This document shows, in pieces, positions 22,457 through 35,400 of a stretch of DNA of 64,000 nt (position 1 is the first letter of the stretch; each line of letters starts with the position of its first letter). Made by a program: the position numbers and the translations under genes. Source of the DNA: Copromyces sp. CBS 386.78 (lineage: Eukaryota > Ascomycota > Sordariomycetes > Sordariales > Sordariaceae); assembly GCA_030685235.1 (NCBI GenBank), contig MU839093.1:310001-374000 (forward strand), given 5' to 3'. The notes beneath the pieces are model-generated. The model did not search any database. It was given only the letters and a program-made list of their open reading frames with translations, and was not told the origin of the DNA.

Positions 22457-23233
22457 CTAGTCGACGTTTTCTCCCGCCTGATTCCCACTCCCACTCCAAC
22501 TTCCACTTCCATCTCCGGTTGGAACTTGCCCTTGCCAGACGACCTCGACGTCAGGATTCGGACCAGCCTCACTCGGGGCAGCCAAACTCGGGGAGTAGGA
22601 ACGAGCGGGATCGTCAGCCCCGCGTGGGTTCGTACAGTACATGGCGTTTTGAGGTACCCACTCATCAGTTTGCTTGTCTTTATACCCAGTACAGCCCATA
22701 ACAGGATACCATTCCAGATGTGCCAGGACGTCGCGCTGGAATTTATCCTCTGTGATTAAGTCAGGTATTAGTGAAGAGTCGTCAAGTTTGAACAATCTCC
22801 GCAAGCTGTGACGGGGAAGCAAGCCTCTGCTCGTAGGTAGCAATTGCTAAGCAAGTGGGATGGGAGAGGGCTAGCGCTGGCTAGGGCAGAAAGTGTAGGT
22901 AGATGCCACAAGGTTGGCAATCAGGGCAGTCTGGACCGCAACTTGAAAACAGGGGCAGGGTAGGTAGGTTCAATGCTGCATATACTCCTTACTTCGCTCT
23001 TCGTCCCATGTGACCCCATCCTCCACCTCAACATGAAATTCAAACGTCCTCTGAATATTGTGTTGGGTGAAGTTTGACTGTCCGTTAACCTCGGTAACAC
23101 ACATGGCTTTGACGGTGATCTCAAGCTTGTACTTGCCGCGGCATTCGAGACTGGAGAAAGACCATCTATGCTGACACGAAAAGCGTTTGATGTTTGCGTC
23201 CAGATTCGGATGAGCTACTGAGCAGCCTCGCAA
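22457..23233 (-). CDS. Small protein of unknown function, two exons
   Basis: Exons 22993-23233 and 22457-22749 joined across a 243-bp intron (GTAAGG donor, AATCACAG acceptor, phase 1) give 177 residues with a continuous frame. The first exon has beta-strand-like alternation with several Cys (FSCQHRW, SLECRGKYKLEITVKAMCV), the second VLAHLEWYPVMGC and a Ser/Gly tail. No signal peptide in the chosen form; an upstream frame from 23311 might add a different N-terminus. Family not recognised. The intron is long for this window, so the model is provisional. Confidence 0.45.
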
Positions 23234-25014
23234 CTCAGGTGCGGTATCTTTGTGATAAGATCATCACGGCTGGTTGGTTCGACGACGGCATGCTGGTGAT
23301 GGGAATCGCTCATGGAGTTGAAGACTAAAACACGGAGGCACCAACACGAATCTTCCCTGCTGTAGGCTCGGTAAGTAGGTAGATGAAGGATGTTGGAGTG
23401 ATAACAAGGAAGGCACCCCCGGATGCCTCAACCGGGTCGTTGGCGCCTGTGATGCGATGCCTTGAGTCGTGATTGCACAATGATCTAGTTGTTGCAAGCT
23501 CAAAGAACCATGAAGAAGGAACATACCAACCGCCACTTGGAGGGTGAAGAGCATCCGGTGTTATGGCGACAACATAATGGGAACGGACGAGATAAGAAAC
23601 GAAAGAAGCAGGAGGTTACTGTTGAAGCGATGCGGCTCACGGCAGGTGCGGCATTTGCTGCTGCCGTTGTAGGTACCGTAATCGGACAGCCAACATGCCG
23701 GCGCACAGACCCTCTTCAAACAGCTGTTTAGGAGCAAGACGAACATGCACTAACGCGCGACTAGTAACATTGCTTGCTAGCATTTGTTAGAGTAAGCGCC
23801 GAGAGAAACGGATGCCATTTCTGATTTCGCAACCTTGTGCTTCCATTCTTACAACAACAATGCAACTTATCACAATTGCGCGACGTACCGGTACAAGAAC
23901 TCAACAATCTCAAGTACTTGGGGGTTGTGGTGCGGTGCGGGACCTTTCTTCAACCCCTTACTCGTTACGGTAAGTAGGGGTAGCGAAAATCTACCTAGGA
24001 CACGGTTTTATTCAGGGATAATCCGAGGTGCTTAAATACAGGCAAATCTGTTAGTGCAGCAATGATCATGCACAATTCTACAACGCCAACTCTTTTTTTT
24101 GAAAAAATAAACAATAAAAAAAATGGGAAAAAAGTTCTAGGAGTTGGACAAAGACTCGAAAAGATGATTCTCAAAGGTACATCATTTTTGGTCGGGGCGT
24201 TAGGGAGAGAAATGCGAATGCGCTCTTCGTTGTCGTCAAAATGCCAGTTTCGATTTTGACAGTCGGTGCCAAGAAACAACAGGGTTTTGGTGGTAGAAGA
24301 GGACTTTGGAAGCAACCGCCCACTTGGATATTGAAATAAAAATCCCAAGCTCTTAAGGACACTTCATCTATTCAACATATCCTTTCTGAAATTTTGGTAG
24401 AATTTACAAAAATGGCGGCTGTAGTTTTCGTTGTTGTGTCGTGCCCACTAACAGTTTTCTATGGTGCACCCTAGTATTTCTGATGTCCCAGAATAACTCG
24501 TAGCGCCCCGAAACCCCCAAGTACCTAACCCACGATACTATACCATTACGTAATTGTATCACTCTTTGGCAGCTTCGCAATGCCATACCGTCCAAAGAAA
24601 GCCGATTGCTCTCTCCATCTGTCTGCACTACCTACAAAATGCCTACGAGTAGGTATCCCGACCAAACCTCGATGGCGGTCTCGTCACCTTCCGAATCGGG
24701 TCCCGCGTGCAACTTCATTCAGTTGGTCCGATCTGGTAGGCCGGTCCGGGGCCGTCCTTCCGCCGGCCTGAAGAATCTCGTCTCATCACACCCCGGAATC
24801 TTAAATTGACTACGGTGAGTTTCGAGGTACGAAACCGCTGGCCTTCAACATGTGCTTGTCTGGACACTTGAATATATTCTCCTGTTGTCTCTCACCTCCT
24901 CGATCTCGTCGTGTTATTCCTTCTCTCACCCACATCCTCAACACCCCTCCTCCGCAGAGCCGGATCACCTCACCTGACCTCACCTCATCCCCGGCCGCCG
25001 GCACAACCACCGCC
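23234..25014. other. Intergenic region
   Basis: No supported gene. A/T-rich patch at 24088-24130. The right end is the promoter of the decayed cell-wall gene. Confidence 0.45.
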
Positions 25015-25963
25015 ATGAAGCACTCCGCCCTCATCCCCTTCTTCTTCATTCCCCTTTTCTTCGCTCATCACAGCCTCCAATCCATCGGCCCCTCACCAAA
25101 CCTCTCCTACGACCCCGCCACCGCCTCCGACTGCGCAGACTGGTAGGACAACACAACCCCCTCCGAGTCCTGGATCGAGGGCACCGGCTCCGGCGGCAGC
25201 GCCCCGCGGGGCTCCTGCGCTTCCCCTGCGCTGCCGTGCGCGACTTGTTCGACATCACGCCGGAACAGTTTTCCGAATGGAACCCATCTCTCTCCCTCGA
25301 CTGCGAGCCCTGGTATACGACTACGTGTCGTACTGCATCGTCACCATCTCGCGGCTGAACGCGACCAACCCTTTGTTTCTCATCCCGGGTTTCATTTCGT
25401 GCTTCGAGGAGGGCAGTCTCGAGGAGAGGGTGACGACGACCGACTCCAACTTCGACTCCGACTCCGACTCCTCAAAAAAGGAGGTGGGAGGAGATCCGGA
25501 CTTGACGATCGAGAAATGCACCAAGACATGCAGGAGAAAAGCCTATCTGTTTGCAGGCATGCAAAACGGGGATGAGTGCTGGTGTGGGGACTACGCGGGG
25601 AAGAAGGACAAAGAATTCCCTGATATGAACCCGCTGAGCTGGACGAGGAACAAGAACGAGTGTAATGTCCCCTGCTCTGGTGATAAGAGCAAGTTCTGCG
25701 GTGGGAAGGACTTGCTTGCTCTATTTGACACAAACGATCATGAGCCGTACGGCTTTTTGTCCACTATGGTGGTTAACACTAGGGTGGGTACCAAAACTGC
25801 TATTGGCACCACGACCAGCACCGGCACCGGCATTGTTACTCGCACCGCAGGTTTTGAAGAAGCTCCCGGTGCTAGCGAGACTCGTGCGAGTTCCGTGTCT
25901 ACGAGGAACATGGCCGTGGCGTGGAGTTTGGTTTTGGCGTTGTCAATAACAGTGTTCGCGTAG
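25015..25963 (+). pseudogene. Decayed LysM-WSC cell-surface protein gene
   Basis: Three collinear pieces sit in three different frames. A signal peptide starts at 25015 (MKHSALIPFFFIPLFFAHH) and leads to SDCADW, then hits TAG at 25144. A LysM-like piece follows in another frame (LFDITPEQFSEWNPSLSLDCEPWY, about 25233-25313). The frame changes again, apparently by an extra TA near 25315, into an intact 25277-25963 frame. That frame holds the LysM end (YDYVSYCIVTI) and a WSC domain with its Cys pattern (CTKTCRRKAYLFAGMQ, GDECWCGDY, CNVPCSGDKSKFCGG). A Thr/Ser-rich stalk and a C-terminal hydrophobic end typical of a GPI signal complete it. WSC and LysM domains bind wall glycans and chitin. No intron arrangement I tried restores one frame. 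The WSC half could still be expressed from the ATG at 25277, without a secretion signal. Confidence 0.7.
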
Positions 25964-26196
25964 GCCAGCTACCGAATAGGGCTTACTGAAATCTGGACAA
26001 AGTAAATATATGAGGAACACCGGGCGCTCAAGAACGCCAATGCTAAGAAAGACAAGAGAAACATGCGCAGATACATACATTGTCGCCATGATCAAAGATC
26101 CGAACCAAGTACCTTGGCTCTTGCTCGACACTTTCAGTCACACTTTATCCAACTATAACACCGCTAATATGCATCCAATTAGAAATTACAACCACC

Positions 26197-27521
26197 TCAG
26201 TTCTCCTTGCTCTTATCATCGTTGCCCTTGCCAGCCTCGCTCTTGTCAGCGGGTGACTTCTTGCTGTCAGGGTTGACGTTCTTGTCACCATCCTTCTTGC
26301 TGTCCACGTCATTGTTGTTTTCCGACTTCTCCTTCATGTCGGAGCTGCCCTTGGTCTTTTGCTTGTTGACCTTTTCCTCCTGCTTCTTCTTGGCCTCCTC
26401 TTCCTTCTTCTTTCTCTCTTCCTCCTGCTTCTCCTTCTTGATTCTCTTCCTCTCCTCGGCCTCCTCCTTTTCCCAGTCGTGGTAAGGCTTGTCAGCTCCA
26501 GTCTTGTAGCTCACAAGATCGGTCAACTCTTCGGTACTAAGGCGAGCGTGGGTTTCGCCGATCTTGAGACGACCGAGGATGCTGATAAAGAGAGCGATAC
26601 CGACGATGCCGGTCAGGACAAAACGGTAGGTGGCATACCAGGCGGGCGCCCATCCCTTGACGGTCGCGCGGGAATCGGCATAGTAGAGACCATTGAAGGC
26701 GAGGAATTGCGAAATCAGGGCCCACTGGATAGGCATTAAAGTGGTGGGCCAAGCAATGATGGGTGCCAGCAGGCCCAGGCCGTAGCGGAAGCGGGTGCGG
26801 GCATGTGAAGGAGTCTTCTCAGCAAACTCTAGACCCCAGTGGATGGCACCGAGGAAAGAGATCAGGACCGCACCATAGCCCACCTGGATGGGTTCAATGA
26901 TATCAAGCAGGTCTCGGACTGTCTCATGTCTGAACAGAATGGTGTTGAGGAGGCCGGACTCGGAAGGGTACCTCTGGTTGAGGTTCCAGGATAGATAGAC
27001 GGTTGAGAGAGAGGTAGCGAGGTAAGGAATGGTGCCGGCAAAACCGAGGGCGTATGCCTCTCGAGGAACGGTCTTCAGTGCCAGTGTGTCCTTGACAAGA
27101 TCCTAGAGGAAGAAAGAGTCAGACTTGTCGAGCTGTTAAGATATTTGTCCTGTGGACCTACCAAGTCATCTTTGAGACTTTCGCTGGTATCCTTTGCCTT
27201 GACTCCCGAAGGTGCAGGTTGGTCCTGCTCAAACAAAGGACGGATGGAGGAGTCCTCGGATATGTGTTCAGGGTCTGCCTTGAGCTTTTGCTGGGCCAAT
27301 TCCCTTTCAAACTGCGTATCGATCTGGTTGGGCTGAAGTGGAGGCTTGGATGAGAAGGCTGATCGCAGAACCAACCTCGAGCCGGTAGCCTTTGGTAGTT
27401 GCGCATTGCGGGATACGAGTGTCGCAACAGGGCTGTTGAAAGACTTTGTGTGTGTAGAGCGGATCAAGAGTGGCAGCCTTTGGGCAGTGCCCATGAGAGG
27501 GCGCGATGTTCGGAGCATCAT
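26197..27521 (-). CDS. Mitochondrial inner-membrane protein (DUF3429/TMEM69 type)
   Basis: Exons 27162-27521 and 26197-27102 with a 59-bp phase-0 intron give 421 residues. The N-terminus is basic, Ser-rich and free of acids (MMLRTSRPLMGTAQRLPLLIRSTHTKSF), a mitochondrial targeting presequence. The core (about 120-300) has several membrane helices: EAYALGFAGTIPYLATSL, VGYGAVLISFLGAIHWGLEF and YGLGLLAPIIAWPTTLMPIQWALISQF are the signature of this family. The C-terminal ~120 residues are a highly charged Lys/Glu coiled coil ending in a Lys/Asp/Ser-rich tail, a fungal extension. Molecular function is not established for the family. The splice join (DDL|DLVKDT) is well supported by frame and consensus. 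Confidence 0.87.
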
Positions 27522-29412
27522 AGTTTCGTATGCTTGGTGTCTTCCAGAAAACGGTTCAGAACACCCAGTCGAGAGGTATAACAGCGATCACGACCATAAA
27601 GAGGTGGTGATAGGAGGGGCCAATTGGTATTATTCAAATCAAATTATTTGGTAGTAGAGGCTGAGCTGAAAGAACTTGCAGAGACACTGGACGGAGGAGA
27701 CGAGAGGGAAGGGACGACGAGATCACGGATATTTACAGAAAATAAGCAAAAAAGAGGGGATGAAGCGTGGATGGGTGAGACTCAGGTGAAAGACCCAACG
27801 AAGGAAAACAAACCGGTTACAATGATTCGGCAATCCATTGTGTCAGACTGGACCGGCTCTTTCAGTCAAGGGGCACCAAACACCGGGAAATGCCCGGAAA
27901 ATGCCCGGTCTTGGCTAGGGATTGCTCCTTCATTCTTGATCCAAATGCTGTGTACAGGTCATTGCGTTGCCGATGAAGGGGTTGGCAAGAAGGACGGGCA
28001 GGGACGATGGCAGGAAGTGCAGTCACTCATTCCGTTTGGTGTTTGGAGACAGGAACAATGACGTAATTGCCCAAGATAAAGTTTCCAGTGAAACACTGAG
28101 AGAAGCTTGGACCACTTGCCATTTTGTCGTCCGAGCAGAGAGGCCTTCCGTTCCCCCACGCAGCCACCCGTCACCGCGAGCGGTTCGCAACAAGTTACCT
28201 ACTAGTTGAACTTTGATGCCATCTCGATCAGACGCCCAAGTTGGATTGAATAAAATATCCAAAGTACAGATGCTCTCAATGCAAAAAAAAAGAGATTGGA
28301 GGTGACATGAAGTTTGGGTGCAGTGATTGAGGAGCGTGACCTGAACTGAAGCTTCCTTCCACTTCAATTCCATTTGGGCAGAAAAGTTGGGGCCCCGCTC
28401 GAGACTGTCATTGACAAGCCCCGCTTATATCTGGAAGCCTGCCCAATAAGAATGAACAACTGGCAGGCAGGGGCACCCGATTGTTCTCCACAGCTTCCCA
28501 GCCTTGAAGCCGTGCCTCACAGGGAAAGAAGGCACGTCTGCAGTTGCTGGCGCCCAACATCAGTCCAACAGTTCGCAGAACGCAAGTGCGGGAGGTGCTT
28601 TCAAGTCGGTTCTTTCCTTTCCGCTGAAGAATTCTTCCAATCTTACCGCCGTGCTCCCATCCAATTTCACTGCAGACTTGAGCGCGCTTTTCCAAGTTGG
28701 CGCCGGAGTCAGGTTTTGTTCTGGCCATTCAGTCGATCATCGTCATCAGCACTAGCAGCAGTGGTATTTTCATTCTGTATTCTTTCTCCAGTATCGTACC
28801 TATTTCCCCTCTCCACCACGACATCCACAAAGTGCATCAGGTCCGTTCAACCCACTGCATTCTCGACATTTGTAAGTTTCGGCCCAAAGATACCTCTATG
28901 GTTCTCTCTGTCGTCGACCACAGTCTCGAATTGGAGGCAGCCACGACAAGGTTCTAGAGCTGACAGGTTGCATCACAAAACAGACCAGACAGACACAAGA
29001 AACCCAACCCCGCTTTGCACGACCGAGAAGTTGCAAGACGTGGGTTCCCTTCGCTGCCACTCAGCTCTCCTCGACTCGATACACAGAACACAAAGTAACT
29101 TGACAACAGTCACTACCTACAGACACCACCATCAGTACAGTACCTACATCAATATCATACGCACGCGCCAGTACCGACACGGCAATACATCGCGACCCGC
29201 TGCCGCTGCATGACGTCCGTGTAAAGCGCACCTCTGGCATGATTTGCGCCAACTCTTCCCAACGACATTAGTTAGAAACAACACAGGAGTTGCGAAATAC
29301 GAACGAAACGGCCGACGGCCCCAGATGAAGCCTCGATTCTGTCCTCGATAGACACCTCCGGTCCCATTTTCGATCGATATCCCGGCCCGGGTAACGGCAC
29401 CCCACACGCGCC
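27522..29412. other. Divergent intergenic / leader region
   Basis: Lies between the mitochondrial protein (-) and Vps13 (+), so it holds two promoters. The open frames at 27624-28061 and 28374-29213 have no domain and unnatural composition; I read them as chance frames or the Vps13 5' leader. A short direct repeat of CCCGGAAAATG type sits at 27883-27908. Confidence 0.5.
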
Positions 29413-32400
29413 ATGCTTGAAGGTCTCGTTGCCGGGTTGCTTAACCGCTTCCTGGGCATGTACGTCAAGAACTTCGACCCTACACAGCTCAAGGTTGGCA
29501 TCTGGTCCGGCGACGTCAAGCTGCGTAACCTCGAACTACGCCGCGAAGCCCTCGATCAGCTCAAGCTGCCCATCAACGTCGTCGAGGGTCACCTCGGCGA
29601 ACTCACCCTGACCATTCCCTGGTCCAATCTGCGCGGCGCACCCGTCAAGGTCTACATTCAGGATGTCTATCTGCTTGCATCACCCAAGGAGGAGGCCGAG
29701 TACAACGAGGAGGAAGAGGAACGCCGCAAGCAGCGCATCAAGATGGAGAAGCTGGACTCCGCCGAATTGCTCAAGGAGAGAAATCAGGAAGGCCTCAGTC
29801 CCGAGGAACAAAAGCGCAGCCAGAGCTTTGCCCAGAGCCTCGTCACCAAGATTGTCGACAACCTGCAGGTTACCGTCAAGAACATTCACATCCGTTACGA
29901 AGATGCCATCTCGGCCCCGGGCCACCCTTTTGCCCTCGGTCTCACTCTCGAGGAGTTCAGCGCCGTCAGCACCGATGGAGAGTGGCAGCCTACCTTCATC
30001 CAGGACTCCACCAAGACCACCCACAAGCTAGCTACCTTGGGTGCCTTGGCCGTCTACTGGGATACCGACGCAAACCTTTTGGGTCCAGGCCGCGAGGCTA
30101 TCACGCCAGGTCATCAGGCAAAGCCCCATGACGAGATCATCGCCGCATTTAGATCTATGATCGCCAAGACAGATGGCGACCTCCCTGAGAATCATCAGTT
30201 CATGCTGAAACCCGTCTCCGGCCAGGCCAAACTCGAGCTCGATAAAACAGGCGATTCCACCGTTCCAAAGTTCAAGGCAAACCTCCTCTTTGACGAAATC
30301 GGTGTCGTGCTGGACAATTATCAGTACCGAGATGCTCTTATGATGGTCGACCTGTTCCATTACTTCATTCGACACCAAGAATACAAAAAATACCAGCCAA
30401 AGGGCGTTCGACCCAAAGAAGATCCCCGTGCTTGGCTCCAGTTTGCCGGCAATGCTGTCCTGAGTAAGATCCACGAGCGAAACAGGAGGTGGTCATGGGA
30501 CTATTTCCGTGAGCGACGAGACGACCGCAAACGATATATCGAGCTCTTCAAAAAACGCAAGCAAGGCCAGCAGCTCTCGCCTGAGGAGAACGACGACTTG
30601 ACCAAGCTTGAGTGGAAGCTTGATTACGAAGACCTGCGATTCTGGAGATCATTGGCGCGTAATCAGCTCAAGAGAGAAAATGCAGAAGCCCTCAGGAACC
30701 GTCCTCCTCCCCCGGCACAACCTCAACAACAAGGCTGGCTTGCTTGGGCTTTTGGTTCCAAGCCTAGTCAACAGCAACAGCAGGAAAAGCAACAGGAGGA
30801 CGAGAACACCCAAATCACAGAAGAACAGCGCAAGGAGCTGTACGAAGCCATCGACTGGGACGAAAAGACGGCTCTCGCTGCCGAGGTCGATGTGCCAAGA
30901 GACACTGTCCAGATGCAGCTTGAAGCATCACTCAGCACTGGTAGTTTTACCCTCAAGCAGAACCCGCACGGCGACTCCAGAGATCTCATAAGCCTCCATT
31001 TTGATGTTTTCAAGGCCAAAGGCCTCAAACGCCCCGACTCATTCCTTGCTGACGTTAGCCTGGGTGGGCTGCGCGTCAACGATGGTACTACACCCAACAG
31101 CTTGTTCAAAGAGATTGTCCGCGTCAAGGATGCTCCTGATACCCAGATAGCGCATCGCATGTCCATTGCCGAGCTTGAACAGAACAGCGATGAAGCTTTC
31201 TTCCAGTTCCAGGTTGAACAAAATCCCTTGGATGGCCAGGGAGATATCGCTGTTACAGCCAAGCTGAAGCCGCTCGAGATTGTCTGGAACCCCAATGTTG
31301 TCGTTGGCGTTGTTGACTTTTTCCGTCCTCCCGAGAGACACATGGATTCCATCAACGCCCTCATGGAGACTGCTGGCGCCACGGTCGAGGGTTTGCGCGC
31401 GCAGACCAGGGCCGGCCTCGAGTTTGCTCTTGAGGAACACAAGACGTTGAACGCGAAACTCGATCTTCAGGCTCCTCTCATCATTATCCCCGAGAGCATC
31501 ACCAGCAAGACGTCCACCTGCCTCATCCTGGATGCTGGTCACATCAGCGTCAACAGTGAACTGGTGGACAAGGACACAATGAAGGAGGTGCAATCGAAAC
31601 AAAAACAGCCATTCACAGACGAGGATTTGAAGACGCTCGAGTCGCTCATGTATGACCGTTTCCTTGTCAAACTTTCCTCCACGCAGGTTTTGATCGGACC
31701 GTCCATTGAGGAGACCAAGAAGCAATTGGTCGACAAGGATGACAAGATGCTGCATATTGTCGACAAGATCACTGTCGATTTTGTAGTGGAGACATCAATC
31801 CTTCCCAAGGCCCCGAACCTGACAAAGCTCAAAGTTTCCGGTCGCCTGCCCGTGTTGCATGCTAGCGTATCCGATGCAAAGTACAAGAGTCTGATGCGTA
31901 TCATTGACGTTGCTATACCGAAACTCGCTGGAGCTGACGCCCCTTCGCAACCCGCCGGTCAGCCTGGTCTGCGTCCTCGTTTGGCGAGCAACGCTTCAAC
32001 GGCATCGCACAGGCTGTTGGAGCATAGGCCATCGACCCAACTGCTACCCTTCAGTACCAGTCATCAGCAAGCCATCATTCTGGATGACGACGACCTTGAC
32101 GAGGACGAAGACGCCTTTGAAGACGCCAAGGATGGTTCAGCAACTGATCAGCTGAAGCTTCAACAACGCAATTTCGAGTTCAAGTTCGCAGTGGATGAGT
32201 TGAAGGGATCGCTCTACCGTAGTGACCCAGATGGAAAGGCACCCGATCAGCTGCTTGTTGACTTGGTTGCTCAGCGCTTTGACCTCCAGTTCTACATTCG
32301 TCCCTTCGACATGTCTGCTGAGGTATCGCTCGGATCGGTCACTGTGGACGACTTCGTTGATAACCCGCCAGCTGAGTTCAAGGCTATCGTATCGTCTGGC

Positions 32401-35400
32401 GATGTTGAAGAAAGTGGAGAAATACAGGACCTGGTCCGCGTCAAATTCGTCAAAGTCAGGAAAGACTCGCCCGAGTTTATGCCTGTGTACGATGGCGTTG
32501 AGACAAACTTGGATGTGGCAATTTCCACTATCAATCTTGTCGTAACACGCAAGACACTGCTCACACTTCTCGACTTCGTTCTCGTCACTTTCACCAACAC
32601 TGCCAATTCGAATCCTCCGCCTCAAAACGCGATTACCGATGATGGCTCAGAGACCAACATCGAGGTTGAGCCTCCAGCCTCTCCGCAACAGACTACCGAC
32701 GGTGCAATTCGGGTCAAGGTTGATCTTAAGAGTATCAGGCTGATTCTGAATAACGACGGTATCCGTCTAGCTACTCTGTCCTTCAACCATGCCGACGTTG
32801 GTGTGTTTATTCTCGGAAAGACCATGCGTGTTGCTGCAAGACTCGGTGATTTGAACCTTGTTGATGATGTCAATCTTGGTGTCTCCGAGGATTCAAGCAT
32901 ACGCCAGTTGGTAGCCATCCAGGGAGAAGAGCTTGCCGATTTCCGTTACGAGACCTTCGACTCTGGTCGCCCCGAATCCTATCCTGGATATGACTCCTCC
33001 ATTTTTCTGCGGGCTGGGTCTGTCAAGATCAACTTCTTGGAGGAGCCTTTCCGCAAGATTGTCGAGTTCCTTGTCAAGTTCGGCAAGATGCAGGCTATCT
33101 ACAACGCCGCTCGCCAAGCTGCTGCTAATCAAGCCAACCAGTTCCAGCAAAGTCCGAGCAGGGTCAAGTTTGATGTTGTCGTCAAAACTCCCATTGTCGT
33201 GTTCCCCAGAGATGTCCGCCCCGACCGGCCCAAGCGTGATCTTATCACGGCCTATCTTGGTGAGATCTACGCACAGAACAAGTTTGTACCGCTCGACGAT
33301 TCGGAGAATGCCGATATCGCCATGAAGTTAACTACAGGAATTCGCAACATCAGACTCACTTCCAACTTCCATTACACTGATGGCCAGGAGGAAGAACTCG
33401 AACTCATCGACAAGGTTGACCTTGGCTTCCAAATCACCTATGCTGAACACAAGGAGGGTGTCAAGCGGCCAGATTTGGAGATCGAGGGCAACATGTCAGA
33501 CTTTAATCTGCGGCTGACCCAGTATCAACTCAACACGCTGCTTGAGATTTCGCGTTCGGTCCCTGCTGCCTTTGCCGGTGATTCGGAACAGAACAGGCTC
33601 GATGCCGAACGCGAAGTCGACGACAGGACCCTTAGTAGGGCCAGGACCATGTCGGGCTTTGACGATAACGGCGGCAACGAACAGCTCATTGACCTGGGCC
33701 CGGAGCTTGGCCCACAAGCTGAGACCTGGACGAAGTTGGACCTTATTTTCACCGTCAACACGATTGGTTTGGAGTTGATCAATGCTCCGGAAGACCAACC
33801 CGTCGGTGATCTCGATGCCGCGAGTCTATCCAAATTCAGTCTCGATGCCAGCAGATTGAAGACTCGCATGGACTCCAACGGAAGTCTTGAGGCCGAGTTT
33901 GTCATCCAGTCTTTCACAATATACGACACTCGCCAACGCGAGACCAACAAGTTCCGTCGCATCATGACAAGCGGTAACAAAGACGTCCAGCAGTTGATGG
34001 CCAGCGTCACCATGTCTGGAGGCAAAGAGAGGAACATTATTGCCATGGTTGCCATTGATAGCCCCCGCGTTATCTTCGCACTTGATTACCTTTTCGCCAT
34101 TGGGCAATTCGTCACTGTTGGCCTGAAAGTACCGGAGCCTGAGGTACCAGAGAAGAGCCCGCTCGACACGCCTGATGATATGAGCGATGCAGACTCAATG
34201 GCAGTCTCATACAACGGTGGACGATCTGATAGCATCGATCAGGGCCGTGAGCCCTCTGATCTCCCGACGGAGCCGCCGAAGCAAGAGTCTAAGGTGCGCA
34301 TTGCCTATCGGGTTAACGTGGTTGACGCTCAGGTTATCCTGATTGCCAATCCGCTCAGCTCCAGTTCCGAGGCCATTGTCTTGGGAACCAAGCAAGTTCT
34401 TCTGTCACAACAGCATGCATTGACCTTCCAAATCTCCGAGTGTGGAATGTTTCTGTGCCGCATGGATCGTTTCGATGATACACGCTTGAGGATCATCGAT
34501 GACTTCTCAATTCAGATGTCCATGGATACGTCAAAGCCGTCCACCACCACCATTCATGTGGATATTGAGCCGCTTATCCTCAGAGTGTCGCTTCGGGATA
34601 TTTTGCTTGTCATGCAAATCGTGAGCAAGGCATCGGAGCTGTCGGGCAACGATCCTACTGAGCCGAAGGGCACAGCGTCGGATCAGAAAGCGAAGCAGCT
34701 CAAATCTTCCGGCATGAAGCAACGAACCGCCAGTGGCAAGGGAACATCAACTGTCGCGAACAAGTCTAGGCGCACGGGCACCAAAACTGTGGCAACCGAT
34801 CCTCGGTCCCAGAAAGAAGGCCAGCAACCACATGATATTACCCAGACGCCGCCAAGACATGAGCAGCTCACGGCAGCAATTGAAGGAATTCGGGTTGTCC
34901 TCATTGGAGATGTGCATGAACTTCCTATTCTCGATTTGAGCATCAAGTCCTTCTCGACTAGCGCAGAAAATTGGTCGTCAAACCTTAAGGCGGAGGCAGC
35001 AATCGAGATGTACACCAACATCCACAACTTCGCCAAGTCGGCCTGGGAGCCGCTCATTGAACCCTGGAAAGTGGGCTTCGGAGTTGCCCGTGATCAAAGC
35101 ACTGGCTTGATGTCAGTCGACGTTTCTTCCAAGAAGACATTCGATGTGACCCTTTCAACTGCCAGCATTGCACTGCTCTCCAAATCAATGGCGTTCCTCA
35201 CTAAGGATCAGGACGTGCTAGGCAAGCCTCGTGGCGTTGAAGCGCCATACCGTATCCGCAACTACACCGGCTTCAACATCATCATGCAAGGCAAGAGAGA
35301 GGACTCCGAAGACACCACACCCCTGCGTCTTGACGATGGCCAGGAGACTCCTTGGAGCTTTGAGAACTGGGAAAAGGTGCGAGAAAGTCTTTCCGGCGAG

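Noticed and set aside
26359..26739. Leu-rich + strand frame resembling a membrane protein
   Set aside because: It is the reverse complement of the Lys/Glu coiled tail of the mitochondrial protein.
27883..27908. CCCGGAAAATG direct repeats as a regulatory array
   Set aside because: Two to three short imperfect units in a GC-rich leader; could easily be chance.
28374..29213. 279-codon open frame before Vps13
   Set aside because: Composition is unnatural, no domain, and it sits in the probable Vps13 leader.
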